64,000 bases of DNA, taken from Calothrix sp. FI2-JRJ7 (GTDB lineage: Bacteria > Cyanobacteriota > Cyanobacteriia > Cyanobacteriales > Nostocaceae). Position 1 is the stretch's first letter, and each line of letters begins with the position of its first letter. Below, piece after piece: positions 8,254 through 16,547 of this stretch. Where the stretch lies: the NCBI GenBank assembly GCA_019359675.1, contig JAHHGX010000031.1, positions 124,001 to 188,000 of the forward strand. Reading direction: 5' to 3'. The notes under the pieces were generated by a model. The model worked only from the letters and a program-made list of their open reading frames with translations. It searched no databases and had not been told where the DNA came from. Both the position numbers and the translations under genes were made by a program.

Positions 8254-9390
8254 ATGTCAGCTAGAAACAAAACAAGTATAATAAGTCACCTCGCATCGGT
8301 GATCGCATTCAACTTACTTAACCGAAAGAACCTTTTAGGCTTGCTATTATGTTCCGGAGTGCCCTTACTATTTAGCGCTCCATCTGTAGCCTCTGTTACA
8401 GTACAACAGCAAATAGCTCAAGTTATCACCGTAGGCACCATAAACCGTCCAACTCTCAAAGTTGGTAGTCAAGGAGATGCAGTAAGTGAACTACAAGCTG
8501 CTTTAAAAATTATGGGCTATTATAACGGCGCCGTCGATGGAACATACGGTCAAACAACAGCAGCAGCAGTATCCCAGTTTAAACAATCAGCAGGTTTGGC
8601 GCCAGATGGTGTAGTAGACACAGCAACTTGGCAACAATTATTTCCAGGTGGGCAAACAGTCGCTGCCAACTCAGACGAAACATCCTCACCAGCAACCACA
8701 ACAAACACTAACTTTCCCACACCAAATCAACAAACCGCTGCTAACTTACCCAAACCAGTAGTAGTATCCAACCAACAATCTAGAACTACAACTACAACAA
8801 GAATAAATACACGTAACGGACAACAGGAAGAAACAGTCCGCACCACATCTACAACTCGCAGCAGCAATAATAATACTTCACGACAAACCACGCGCACCAC
8901 TAATCAAAATAGTACGAATAACAGTACAAATAATCGTGGACGCAACACAACTAATACAACATCAACTCGTACTAACACAAATAGAAATAATACCAATAAT
9001 ACGAGTACAGCTAATCGTGGACGCAATACAACTACAACAACATCAACAAGAAATACAAATAATCGTACTGCACGTAGCACGGCAAGTAATAGCTCAACAT
9101 ACCGCACTCGTCAAACCGACTCAAATTTACAAAAGCCTGGTATTCAATATACAGCAGCCGGATTTCCTATTTTGCGTTTAGGAATGCGTGGCGAAGAAGT
9201 TTACGACTTACAAACCAGATTACAGCGACTAGGATATCTTAAAAATAACCCTGATGGCGATTTTGGCGCCGATACGGAAACAGCTGTCAAAGCATTACAA
9301 AAACGCTTTGGTATGGAACCTGATGGTGTAGCTGGTGGTGAAACCTGGGAAGTTTTAACCCAGCGCCGTACCAACCGCTCTCAATCTTAA
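8254..9390 (+). CDS. Exported protein with two peptidoglycan-binding domains
   Basis: Signal sequence or membrane anchor (hydrophobic LLGLLLCSGVPLLF near residues 29-42), then a PG_binding_1 domain at about 65-130 (LKVGSQGDAVSELQAAL, GYYNGAVDGTYGQTTAAAV), a roughly 160-residue Thr/Asn/Ser/Arg-rich low-complexity linker, and a second PG_binding_1 domain at about 300-370 (LRLGMRGEEVYDLQTRL). No hydrolase domain is present, so it probably tethers something to the cell wall or acts structurally. The linker DNA is made of ACA/AAT/CGT-type codon repeats, likely to vary in length between strains. It stands 52 bp after the M16 pair and may be cotranscribed. Confidence 0.88.
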   Translation: MSARNKTSIISHLASVIAFNLLNRKNLLGLLLCSGVPLLFSAPSVASVTVQQQIAQVITVGTINRPTLKVGSQGDAVSELQAALKIMGYYNGAVDGTYGQTTAAAVSQFKQSAGLAPDGVVDTATWQQLFPGGQTVAANSDETSSPATTTNTNFPTPNQQTAANLPKPVVVSNQQSRTTTTTRINTRNGQQEETVRTTSTTRSSNNNTSRQTTRTTNQNSTNNSTNNRGRNTTNTTSTRTNTNRNNTNNTSTANRGRNTTTTTSTRNTNNRTARSTASNSSTYRTRQTDSNLQKPGIQYTAAGFPILRLGMRGEEVYDLQTRLQRLGYLKNNPDGDFGADTETAVKALQKRFGMEPDGVAGGETWEVLTQRRTNRSQS

Positions 9391-9420
9391 TATGTTTTAA
9401 AGCCCTAAATTGTCATTGTG

Positions 9421-9462
9421 GCACAGGCCTTCTTCGCCTGTGCAGTCACATAGTTTTTTTTT
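9421..9462 (+). terminator. Hairpin with T-run after the peptidoglycan-binding gene
   Basis: GCACAGGC (9421-9428) pairs with GCCTGTGC (9436-9443) around a 7-nt loop; a run of ten T follows at 9453-9462. The 9-base gap before the T-run makes it a non-ideal but plausible terminator. Confidence 0.6.
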
Positions 9463-9566
9463 ACCATAGAGACACAGAGTACACAGAGAGTAAGAGGAAT
9501 CAACCACGCTCGTACACAAAGGAAAAATTAAATTAGATATTCTGGTTATTTTATCTAGAAAAATAT

Positions 9567-9935
9567 ATGAAGCACTTTTTATTAACTTGGCTTGGTACTG
9601 CCGTTGCCCTAATTATCACTGCTCATATTGTCAATAATTTTATTGCGAATAGTTTTATTATTAAAAATTTTCCTGCTGCTCTTATTGCAACTGTTGTTGT
9701 TGGCTTGGTAAATGCTTTTATCCGTCCAATTTTAGGTATTCTAGCGTTCCCAGTGACTCTAATAACTTTTGGCTTATTTACATTTGTTTTAAATGCTTTA
9801 GCCCTTTGGTTAGCAAGTGCGCTAACTCCTGCTAATTACTTTACAATTAACGGTTTTGTACCTGCTTTGTTAGGTTCAATTGTACTGTCTATTGTTTCAA
9901 GTCTTATCAGCTATGTTTTAAGAGTAGTTGAGTAA
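9567..9935 (+). CDS. Phage holin family 4-type small membrane protein
   Basis: The 122-residue protein is almost entirely four hydrophobic segments and matches the widespread holin-like membrane family (PF04020 type: FIRPILGILAFPVTLITFGLFTFVLNALALW). Despite the name, such genes are chromosomal in many bacteria without phage context, and nothing around here is phage-like. Start ATG 9567. Its last 25 bp overlap the convergent CbiG-domain gene. Function unknown. Confidence 0.85.
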   Translation: MKHFLLTWLGTAVALIITAHIVNNFIANSFIIKNFPAALIATVVVGLVNAFIRPILGILAFPVTLITFGLFTFVLNALALWLASALTPANYFTINGFVPALLGSIVLSIVSSLISYVLRVVE

Positions 9936-10327
9936 GCTACTGCTAATGTAACGGCGCCTTTTAAATTTTGGACTGAGCGTATAATTTGTTTAGGTACATA
10001 TAATGTATCAACGGATGCGGCAATCATGGCGGCAGCTTCAGCAACGCTTAATGTTTGAACTTTACTGGCAACAATTTGTGATGGATTCGGTACGTTTATA
10101 TTTTGTAGTTTTTCGGTAGTAAAAAAGACTAAGGGTAAATTACGCACAGAGCAATATTCGATTAAACCTGTTTCGTTTGCTTTACTATTTATAGTGGCAA
10201 CTCCTGCAATGGCACCTTCAAATAAATTATTTTGTTGGAACACATGTTTTATTGCTGCTGCGATAAATTCACATGAAGTTCCACGTTGACAACCAATACC
10301 TACCCATAGATAGTTTGCATTGGTCAT
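9911..10327 (-). CDS. CbiG C-terminal domain protein (cobalamin biosynthesis)
   Basis: 138 residues matching the C-terminal domain of CbiG (YLWVGIGCQRGTSCEFIAAAI, GVATINSKANETGLIEYC, LPLVFFTTEKL). CbiG opens the delta-lactone of cobalt-precorrin-5A in anaerobic-type B12 synthesis; here only the C-terminal domain is encoded, without the N-terminal part. I placed the start at ATG 10327, which overlaps the upstream cytochrome gene stop (ATGA); the open frame continues upstream to 10483, but that part lies inside the cytochrome gene. Either the remaining CbiG domains are elsewhere (for example fused to CobJ, as in several cyanobacteria) or this is a divergent paralogue. Confidence 0.82.
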   Translation of the reverse strand: MTNANYLWVGIGCQRGTSCEFIAAAIKHVFQQNNLFEGAIAGVATINSKANETGLIEYCSVRNLPLVFFTTEKLQNINVPNPSQIVASKVQTLSVAEAAAMIAASVDTLYVPKQIIRSVQNLKGAVTLAVAYSTTLKT

Positions 10328-10926
10328 TTTTTCTGAAACCAATTGACAATTTTTTGGCGCCATAAACGTGGACTGTCCTTTGGACGATATGTTGTGTCGA
10401 GCATTGAGAGTAACAGGGGGAAACCTCCAACTTTGGCACTCATTAGTAAATGCATTAACAGTGCTAGTACTATTACTACCCAAGCAATCAAATGAATGTA
10501 ATAAGCGATGTGATTTAATTCACCCTGCGGTAGCCAGTTTTCGTCTTGAAATTTACCTGATACGACTGAGAATAATGCTGCTAACAATACTAACGTATTG
10601 GTTACTTGTTGGAGTGCGTACCACCATGCAGGTGTTCCGATGTTACCCAACTGTTTAAATGTAGAAGCTTGAATTAAACGTTGTCTACCCGCGTTCCAAC
10701 AATAAATCAAAAATATTGGCAGTGCTACAAATGAGATAAAAAATCCAAATGTACCGTGAGTATCTATTAACTCGCGGTTGGTTCTGGTTATTCCCAAGCT
10801 TCCAAACCTACCATCCCAGCTATCGTATACCAAAAACCCGGTAATTAAGGCGCCGATTATTAGTACGGCGTTTATACTGTGTAGAAGTCGTAGTAGTAGT
10901 GGTTGATAGGGTTTGGTTTGAGGCAT
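10324..10926 (-). CDS. Cytochrome b561/b6-like di-heme membrane protein
   Basis: 200-residue integral membrane protein of the bacterial cytochrome b561/Ni-hydrogenase b-type family: four hydrophobic helices with His residues in helix-proximal positions (LLLRLLHSINAVLI, LIDTHGTFGFFISF, AYYIHLIAWVVIVLALLMHLL) that could ligate heme. Such proteins move electrons between quinone and a soluble partner. The stop overlaps the start of the CbiG-domain gene by ATGA, so they are coupled, but a functional link is not known. Start ATG 10926; 21 bp separate it from the SLH lipoprotein gene downstream on the other side. Confidence 0.85.
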   Translation of the reverse strand: MPQTKPYQPLLLRLLHSINAVLIIGALITGFLVYDSWDGRFGSLGITRTNRELIDTHGTFGFFISFVALPIFLIYCWNAGRQRLIQASTFKQLGNIGTPAWWYALQQVTNTLVLLAALFSVVSGKFQDENWLPQGELNHIAYYIHLIAWVVIVLALLMHLLMSAKVGGFPLLLSMLDTTYRPKDSPRLWRQKIVNWFQKK

Positions 10927-10947
10927 TGAGTGAATATAACAAATTTG

Positions 10948-12354
10948 CTAGGTTTTGCCTTTGAGTACGTCTGCTGCTGATATGCCGTCACCTTGTGTGC
11001 CAAAATACCATAGGGCTGCGGCTGCTTCGGCGCGTGTTACAGTTCGTTTGGGTTGAAAGAGTGTGGTAAATCCAAATACACGTCTAATGTTTGATTGTTC
11101 ACCATTTTGATAGTCAGCTAATACTGCTCGCAATGCTCTAGAGTCTATTTTACCTGCGTCTTGGAAGCCCCATGTTTGTTTAACGGCTTCTAAGTTTGCT
11201 GTTGGTAATGCGGAGCGTGTATCTAGTGGTAGTTTCCATAGAAGTAATTGTTCGCGTGTTAATGGTGCGTCTGGTCGAAATAATACTTCTGTAGAGTCAC
11301 CCGATAATGTACTGGGTATTATACCTGCTTCTGCTAGTCCTTGAATAAAAGCAAAATCTGGATTGGTTTTGGGTACGTCAGTAAATGCAGGTTGTGTTGT
11401 TTCTGAAACTGTACGAATTTGTTTTGCTGGGTTACTAGCGTACATGGCATTGTTGGCAGCAATTAACCAGCGTGCGTATTCACGTCGAGTAATAACTTTA
11501 CCGGGTTCAAATAAATTAGTGTTGGTATTTCCTTTTGCTTGGTTTGTGGAAGTTGTTAGAACTCCCAGCGTTGCTAGGTCTTGTATATAACGCTGTAATT
11601 GTTGGGGAGCTTTGTTTATATCAGTGAACTGTTGCGCTGTTTGTGTTATAGTTGCTGGTGCGGTTGTAGGTGTAGTTGTTGGTGCAGGCGCCGCGTTACT
11701 ATTTGGTAAGACTGGGCCAATAAAATCTGGACTTCCTGGTTGATTTGTATTAGTAGCGACTTCAGTATTTGGTGTAGTAGTTGGGTTGGGAGTTGCGGTT
11801 GTATCTGTTGATGGAATAGGGGATGCAAACGCTGTACCGTTGGGAGAATAATCAATTCGTAACTCTGTTAATGTTTGAGATTGATTTGGTGTTGCGCTTG
11901 TAACTGACTTTGGCTGAATTGTAACTCTTACTAATAAATTATTGCGTCGAGCTTCAAATGTTCCTGTATCGTCGCTGGGTTGCTGGACTATTTGCCAATT
12001 ATTGGCGCCAAATTGACTACGATAAAAGCTTGTGATGAAATTACTTGGGTCAATACTTTGCCATAGTCCCACAAATTGACCCTCGGCGCCTGGTGTCACA
12101 GATTGTAGTTGGGCATTTGGATATATTGGAATCTCCGCAGGAAAATCTGCTGGTAGCTGAACTGTTGGTTGCGGTTGTGGTGTCGCTTGAAGTGTTTGGT
12201 TGGCGCCAAAAATATTATTATTGTTTTGCAATCGCGAATCTGCTGCGAAAGACTTTTCTAAGTTTTTACCGATAGGACTATTTGCACACGCAGTTAAAGA
12301 ACTTAATATAACTGCCGAACTCAATAACACAACCAAACGTTTACAGTAAAGCAC
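10948..12354 (-). CDS. SLH-domain lipoprotein
   Basis: Lipoprotein signal (MLYCKRLVVLLSSAVILSSL, then TAC as lipobox). A N-terminal region of about 150 residues resembles a small beta domain (FPAEIPIYPNAQL through LTELRIDYSPNG), followed by a Thr/Pro/Asn-rich linker (about 165-235) and S-layer homology repeats over the last about 220 residues (FTDINKAPQQLQRYIQDL, ITRREYARWLIAANN, FTDVPKTNPDFAFIQGL, LTREQLLLW, VTRAEAAAALWYFG). SLH repeats bind cell-wall polymers, so this is an envelope protein linking a lipid anchor to the wall. Start ATG 12354. Function beyond anchoring is unknown. Confidence 0.9.
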   Translation of the reverse strand: MLYCKRLVVLLSSAVILSSLTACANSPIGKNLEKSFAADSRLQNNNNIFGANQTLQATPQPQPTVQLPADFPAEIPIYPNAQLQSVTPGAEGQFVGLWQSIDPSNFITSFYRSQFGANNWQIVQQPSDDTGTFEARRNNLLVRVTIQPKSVTSATPNQSQTLTELRIDYSPNGTAFASPIPSTDTTATPNPTTTPNTEVATNTNQPGSPDFIGPVLPNSNAAPAPTTTPTTAPATITQTAQQFTDINKAPQQLQRYIQDLATLGVLTTSTNQAKGNTNTNLFEPGKVITRREYARWLIAANNAMYASNPAKQIRTVSETTQPAFTDVPKTNPDFAFIQGLAEAGIIPSTLSGDSTEVLFRPDAPLTREQLLLWKLPLDTRSALPTANLEAVKQTWGFQDAGKIDSRALRAVLADYQNGEQSNIRRVFGFTTLFQPKRTVTRAEAAAALWYFGTQGDGISAADVLKGKT

Positions 12355-12408
12355 AGACCAAAATAATAAGTGTAATTCCCTTTCTTACACTAACGCATTA
12401 CAATTGCC

Positions 12409-12474
12409 AGAAACCCGGTTTCTTCATCAAGATATTTTATAAAAATGACGATTTTGCGTAGAAACCGGGTTTCT
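12409..12474. repeat. 66-bp element bounded by AAACCCGGTTT palindromes (second copy)
   Basis: AGAAACCCGGTTTCT at 12409-12423 and AGAAACCGGGTTTCT at 12460-12474 bound an AT-rich core, with the same 66-bp span as the copy at 5428-5493. It lies between two minus-strand genes and ends about 8 bp before the stop codon of the gene at 12483. Confidence 0.75.
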
Positions 12475-12482
12475 TAGGTTTC

Positions 12483-13943
12483 TTAATATTTCAAATACGC
12501 TTCTAAATCTTCGATTTGTGGTGCTGTGAATCTATTTAAGACGCGCCAAAGTACAGTATAACTACCATCAGAACGTTGTCGAACTGGACGAAACGCTATA
12601 ATTGTGTCGCTACTAGAAATTTTGAGCAATTCGTCAATGCTTAAACGTTCTTGTGGGGTGAGTTTTTGACCAGTAAGTATAGCTGATGGTAGTTTAAATT
12701 GAAACGAACGCACTAAATAGGTATTGTTTAATTGTGCTGGAACGCTCGATAGTAAGCCTGAATTATTGTGTTTATTAGTGGCTAAACGGCGCCGTTCTTG
12801 TTGTAATAAATTTAACTGCCTTGGTGGTTGGTAAGTAAGAAAAGCTTTGGCAAGTAGATTTACATTTTCGAGATTCGCGCCTAGTTTTTCAATAGGTATA
12901 TTTCCTAAGTTAGCCATTAAGCTGTAATCAACTCCACTTGCTAAGACATGAAAATTATCCCCAACTAGAGAAAGTGCTAAATTTGGAGTAAAATCGTCTT
13001 TTTCTCCTAAAGATGGGAAAGGATATCGTTCTATGACAGTTTTTGATAATCGATTTTGAAGCGTGTTTAACGGACGGTGGTAAACTGTATGTGGTAGGAC
13101 GCGAAAAATACCTGTTTGAGGCAATGCCAGAAACTTAGAGTAGGTTTGCCTTTCTTGCGGGTCAAGGTCATAAGCAAAGCGGTCTAGTGCAATTGCCGTC
13201 TGTTTCGGATTATGAAATTTCGCTTCTTGTCCAAACTCTAATTGTGCTTGTTCGATGTGTTTTTGTGCTGCTTCTAACACTTCGATTGCTTCTTGGGGAA
13301 TCTTGATGGCGCCTTGTATTGGTTCCGTATAATTTGCGAGTAGTTTCTTAGTGGAATTACCGATAATCAGTTGTGGTGCCAAATTGAGTAAATTCGGTTC
13401 TTGCGTTGCGTAAGGAGTTGCGATTCGACCCAAATCTGGACGTGAAATGGGTGACATTGCCATTACTGGGTCAGATTGACGTTCTCCACTCACTAACGGT
13501 AGTGAGCGAACCATAGCTGACTCACCTCGTCGCGATAAAATACGGTCGAGTAAAGGCGAAAGTCTTAATAACTGTTGGCTCGATGCATAAAGTGGACACA
13601 AAATTCTTGCTTCTTTGGTGTTTAGCGAGGAACTGCAAATGCTTTTATAGTTAGGGTCTTGTCGTTTGACAAAACCTTCGATAGATGCAGCTTGCACAAT
13701 TATTTGTCCGCGTACCGCACGGACTCGGTTGGGGTCTTTAACTAAAAGTGCGTTTTCAATACGTGCAATTAAGTTGATTTGATCCTGCACCAGCCCAGTT
13801 GTCGCTGTATAAAAAGTCTCTATAGGACTTGACGAGGAAGCTTGAATCATCTTTGATTGTGGTTTATATTCTTTCGCAAGCGCCGAAAATGACATAGTTT
13901 GCAGCCATAAAGGCGCCAAAATGCTCAAAAAAATGTATCTCAT
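12483..13943 (-). CDS. Exported protein of unknown function
   Basis: 486 residues with a probable signal peptide (MRYIFLSILAPLWLQTMSFS, cleavage near ALA). No domain is recognised with confidence. The body is mostly helical and polar, contains a Cys-containing stretch (SICSSSLNTKEARILCPLYAS) that may form a disulfide, and ends with a mixed alpha/beta segment (GSYTVLWRVLNRFTAPQIEDL). Length and codon use are those of a normal gene. Start ATG 13943; single gene, convergent with nothing and followed by the 66-bp repeat. Probably a cyanobacteria-specific periplasmic protein. Confidence 0.75.
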   Translation of the reverse strand: MRYIFLSILAPLWLQTMSFSALAKEYKPQSKMIQASSSSPIETFYTATTGLVQDQINLIARIENALLVKDPNRVRAVRGQIIVQAASIEGFVKRQDPNYKSICSSSLNTKEARILCPLYASSQQLLRLSPLLDRILSRRGESAMVRSLPLVSGERQSDPVMAMSPISRPDLGRIATPYATQEPNLLNLAPQLIIGNSTKKLLANYTEPIQGAIKIPQEAIEVLEAAQKHIEQAQLEFGQEAKFHNPKQTAIALDRFAYDLDPQERQTYSKFLALPQTGIFRVLPHTVYHRPLNTLQNRLSKTVIERYPFPSLGEKDDFTPNLALSLVGDNFHVLASGVDYSLMANLGNIPIEKLGANLENVNLLAKAFLTYQPPRQLNLLQQERRRLATNKHNNSGLLSSVPAQLNNTYLVRSFQFKLPSAILTGQKLTPQERLSIDELLKISSSDTIIAFRPVRQRSDGSYTVLWRVLNRFTAPQIEDLEAYLKY

Positions 13944-14136
13944 CTAAAATTTGTGATTGGATAGTAGTATGAAAAATCTAAAATAGATATTAAATTTGTA
14001 AAGAATAAGCAGCAGACACAGTGACAACTGTCTGTTCATTGCATCAAAGTCAACAGTCCAACGGGATATTCACCGCTGGTTAACTGACTTTCACAACTGC
14101 GTCGTCGGTTTGTTACCAGTGCTAAAACTCGATTAC

Positions 14137-15324
14137 ATGCAAGCAGAAGCGAACCAGCCGGTTTATTCAGAGGTTCCACTCCAACTGTTCCTTTTTGTTG
14201 ATGACCGTCCAAAGTCTCAACAAGAAGTTCAGCAGGTAAAGTCATATCTAGACAAACTACAGGCTGAACATAGGTTTGAACTACAGGTTGTTAATGTTGG
14301 ACAAAAACCATATTTGGCAGAACATTACAAACTGGTTGCGACACCAGCGCTGGTTAAAGTTCACCCAGAACCAAACCAGACTCTTGCTGGCAGTAACATT
14401 ATTCACGAATTAAAAACTTGGTGGCCTCGTTGGTTAGCTTCTGTAAACAATTACAGTAGCTCCAACTCGTTTGAGCTACAACAAGAAGTCGAAAATGGTC
14501 ATTCTACATCCTCAAAATCCTCAATTCGTTCACTAGCTTTATCAACAGAGTTAATTCAGCTTTCTGATGAGATTTTTCGTCTCAAACAGGAAAAAGAGAA
14601 ACTTACTGAGCAGCTGATGTTCAAAGACCGGGTTATTGGGATGCTCGCGCATGACCTTCGTAACCCTTTAACAGCAGCTTCTATTGCTATTGAGACTTTA
14701 CAATCGAACTACAACGTCGAACGCGGCGCCTTCGAGCGTTTAAGACCGAGTTTAACGGCAAATTTATTCAAACAGGCACGTACTCAGGTTAAAACTATCG
14801 ACCGCATGATTACCGACTTATTACAGGTTGGTCGGGGTAATAATAGCGAGTTTCGCATTCAGCCTGAAAGAATGGAACTTGGGAAATTATTTCAAGAAGT
14901 TTTTGATGAATTGCGTGAGCGTATTACCAAGAAATCATTAGAAGTCCAAAAAGACATTCCTAAAGATTTGCCTGCTGTTTACGCTGACCCTGACCGCATT
15001 CGCCAAGTTTTGATTAATCTTCTTGATAACGCCATAAAATACACTCCCGAAAACGGCACGTTAATGATTTCTGGACTTCATCGTACTACCCAAAAAGTGC
15101 AGTTTAGCATCGGTGACTCAGGTCCAGGTATCCCCGAAGAAAACCGCGAGCGCATTTTTGAAAATCGTTTTCGCTTAGAGCGTGACGAAGACATAGATGG
15201 ATATGGCATTGGTTTATGTTTATGCCAACGCATTATCCGCGCGCATTACGGTCAAATTTGGGTTGATGAATCTCCTATTGGTGGAGCATGGTTCCATTTA
15301 ATACTGCCTGTCTATCCAAAATAA
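14137..15324 (+). CDS. sasA: Circadian clock sensor histidine kinase SasA
   Basis: SasA binds KaiC and phosphorylates the regulator RpaA to drive circadian transcription. The N-terminal about 100 residues are a KaiB-like thioredoxin fold ([33 protein letters not shown]). A HisKA domain follows with phospho-acceptor H172 in [14 protein letters not shown], then HATPase_c with N box ([15 protein letters not shown]), G1 ([17 protein letters not shown]) and G2 ([14 protein letters not shown]). The ATG at 14137 gives 395 residues, close to known SasA lengths; a TTG at 14110 would add nine residues. No kai genes lie in the window. Single gene, followed by the convergent mutT. Confidence 0.95.
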   Translation: MQAEANQPVYSEVPLQLFLFVDDRPKSQQEVQQVKSYLDKLQAEHRFELQVVNVGQKPYLAEHYKLVATPALVKVHPEPNQTLAGSNIIHELKTWWPRWLASVNNYSSSNSFELQQEVENGHSTSSKSSIRSLALSTELIQLSDEIFRLKQEKEKLTEQLMFKDRVIGMLAHDLRNPLTAASIAIETLQSNYNVERGAFERLRPSLTANLFKQARTQVKTIDRMITDLLQVGRGNNSEFRIQPERMELGKLFQEVFDELRERITKKSLEVQKDIPKDLPAVYADPDRIRQVLINLLDNAIKYTPENGTLMISGLHRTTQKVQFSIGDSGPGIPEENRERIFENRFRLERDEDIDGYGIGLCLCQRIIRAHYGQIWVDESPIGGAWFHLILPVYPK

Positions 15325-15372
15325 TTTACATTAACTGAAAATAACTTCAGTATTACTTCGTAATTTCGTTCA

Positions 15373-15804
15373 TTAGAAAATATTCGTAGGCGCCTTATAT
15401 TGCTTTAAAGCTGAAATGATTTGAGTATTAGCTTCAGGAAATTCAAATTGAGATAGTTCATCTAATTGTACCCATCGCACTTCGTCACATTCAATTGGCT
15501 GGGGAATTCCGCTGACATGTTTACTCATATGCACGTGAAGAGTAACTTTTAAGTGAGTATAGGTATGTTCAATGATTATTAATAACTCACCAACTTCAAT
15601 ATTTATCCCTAATTCTTCTTTAATTTCTCTTTGGATACATTCTGTAACCGTTTCACCCGGTTCCATTTTACCACCAGGAAACTCCCATAACCCACCCATT
15701 ACTCCTTCTGGGCGCCGACGGTCAATTAAAATTTGACCAGAATTATTCTCAATAACAGCAACACCAATAATTTTATGTGGTGGAGATGAAGCTTGTTGGT
15801 TCAT
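15373..15804 (-). CDS. mutT: MutT-type Nudix hydrolase (8-oxo-dGTP diphosphatase family)
   Basis: 143 residues with a complete Nudix box, G-x5-E-x7-REUxEExGU, read as GGKMEPGETVTECIQREIKEELGI split around residues 46-69. The surrounding sequence (VIENNSGQILIDRRRPEGVMGGLWEFPGGK) is typical of MutT, which removes 8-oxo-dGTP and so prevents transversions. Start ATG 15804. A diverged AAACCTGGTTT repeat sits directly upstream. The subfamily assignment is likely, but other Nudix substrates remain possible. Confidence 0.88.
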   Translation of the reverse strand: MNQQASSPPHKIIGVAVIENNSGQILIDRRRPEGVMGGLWEFPGGKMEPGETVTECIQREIKEELGINIEVGELLIIIEHTYTHLKVTLHVHMSKHVSGIPQPIECDEVRWVQLDELSQFEFPEANTQIISALKQYKAPTNIF

Positions 15805-15824
15805 GATAGATATTGAAATTTATA

Positions 15825-15857
15825 AGAAACCTGGTTTCTTGGAGAAAGCAGGTTTCT
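15825..15857. repeat. Diverged AGAAACC-type palindrome pair
   Basis: AGAAACCTGGTTTCT at 15825-15839 is followed by AGAAAGCAGGTTTCT at 15843-15857. They are diverged members of the palindrome family seen at 5428-5493 and 12409-12474, here without the AT-rich core. Confidence 0.6.
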
Positions 15858-15908
15858 AACATAGTACATACTAGTAAATTATATTAATGCTGCAAAATAA
15901 TCAAAATT

Positions 15909-16250
15909 CTATTCAGACTGTTCTTCTGTATCAGTTCCCTGTAAAGCGACTTCAAAGTTCATGCGCTGTTCAGCATTGCGTAAAAAATAACCACTCATCA
16001 TGGCTGACGCTAACAACCTACCAAGATTTTCTCGATTAGTAGTAATAGTTACGCCAAAATGCTCTGAAGGTAAATTGCCAAGCAAACCGACAATGTTACG
16101 CTCCATTACTTGAAACACTTCGGGTGAAGAAGGTTTAGATAACTGAGACAATGTTTCAGGACTTAACGACTTAACATACTGCCACAGCAAGTTTACACCT
16201 TCAGACTCGCTATCAAAGAATTCGGAAACTCGATTAGGTTGGTTACTCAC
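15909..16250 (-). CDS. DUF760 family protein
   Basis: 113-residue soluble protein matching the DUF760 family conserved in cyanobacteria and plastids (LLWQYVKSLSPETLSQLSKP, VMERNIVGLLGNLPSEHFGV, NRENLGRLLASAMMSGYFLR). Plant relatives are linked to chloroplast protein turnover, but the bacterial role is not established. The start is GTG 16250 with a strong AGGAGG about 7 bases upstream. The stop of a truncated frame upstream lies only 10 bp before the start, suggesting this was once the second gene of an operon. Confidence 0.85.
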   Translation of the reverse strand: MSNQPNRVSEFFDSESEGVNLLWQYVKSLSPETLSQLSKPSSPEVFQVMERNIVGLLGNLPSEHFGVTITTNRENLGRLLASAMMSGYFLRNAEQRMNFEVALQGTDTEEQSE

Positions 16251-16260
16251 TTTTTGCCTC

Positions 16261-16465
16261 CTAGACTTTTACAGCTAGCGTTGGTTCATGCAATTCTATA
16301 CTTAATGCAGTTACAATGCCCTTAACTCCAGCTAACTGTTTTTTACTGTTGCTAACTAATGTAACAAGATAATTGCGCGTTGGCAGTCGGTGTAACCGTA
16401 CAAAGTTTTGCGTGCTATCTTCCCATAATCGGTAGAGACGCGGTAAAGACGCGATTAATCCCTAC
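16261..16465 (-). pseudogene. C-terminal remnant of an unidentified gene upstream of DUF760
   Basis: An open frame without a start codon runs to a TAG at 16261-16263. It reads protein-like sequence for about 60 residues (RLWEDSTQNFVRLHRLPTRN, YLVTLVSNSKKQLAGVKGI, IVTALSIELHEPTLAVKV). It enters from the inverted-repeat element at 16432-16540 and has no ATG/GTG/TTG before that, so it appears to be the 3' end of a gene cut by that element. The family is not recognised. Confidence 0.45.
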
Positions 16466-16540
16466 CCTTCGGGATATCCTACCCTGCGGGAAAACTCCGT
16501 TTACGGATAACGGGAAATCCTCCGGATTACGCGTCTCTAC
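16432..16540. repeat. 109-bp element with GTAGAGACGCG inverted ends
   Basis: GTAGAGACGCG at 16432-16442 and its exact complement CGCGTCTCTAC at 16530-16540 bound a segment containing internal small hairpins (CTACCCTTCGGGATATC, CTACCCTGCGGG). A related internal phrase, CTACCCTACGGGAAAACTACG, occurs at 29942-29962. It resembles a small non-autonomous mobile element or composite intergenic repeat. Confidence 0.6.
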
Positions 16541-16547
16541 GTGATTC

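Noticed and set aside
8904-9107. Antisense hydrophobic frame across the linker of the peptidoglycan-binding gene
   Set aside because: It is the complement of the ACA/AAT/CGT codon repeats of the Thr/Asn-rich linker, which forces a Val/Leu-rich reading on the other strand.
9567-9935. Prophage, suggested by the holin-family name
   Set aside because: No other phage-type gene, integrase or attachment site is nearby; holin-like proteins of this family are ordinary chromosomal genes in many bacteria.
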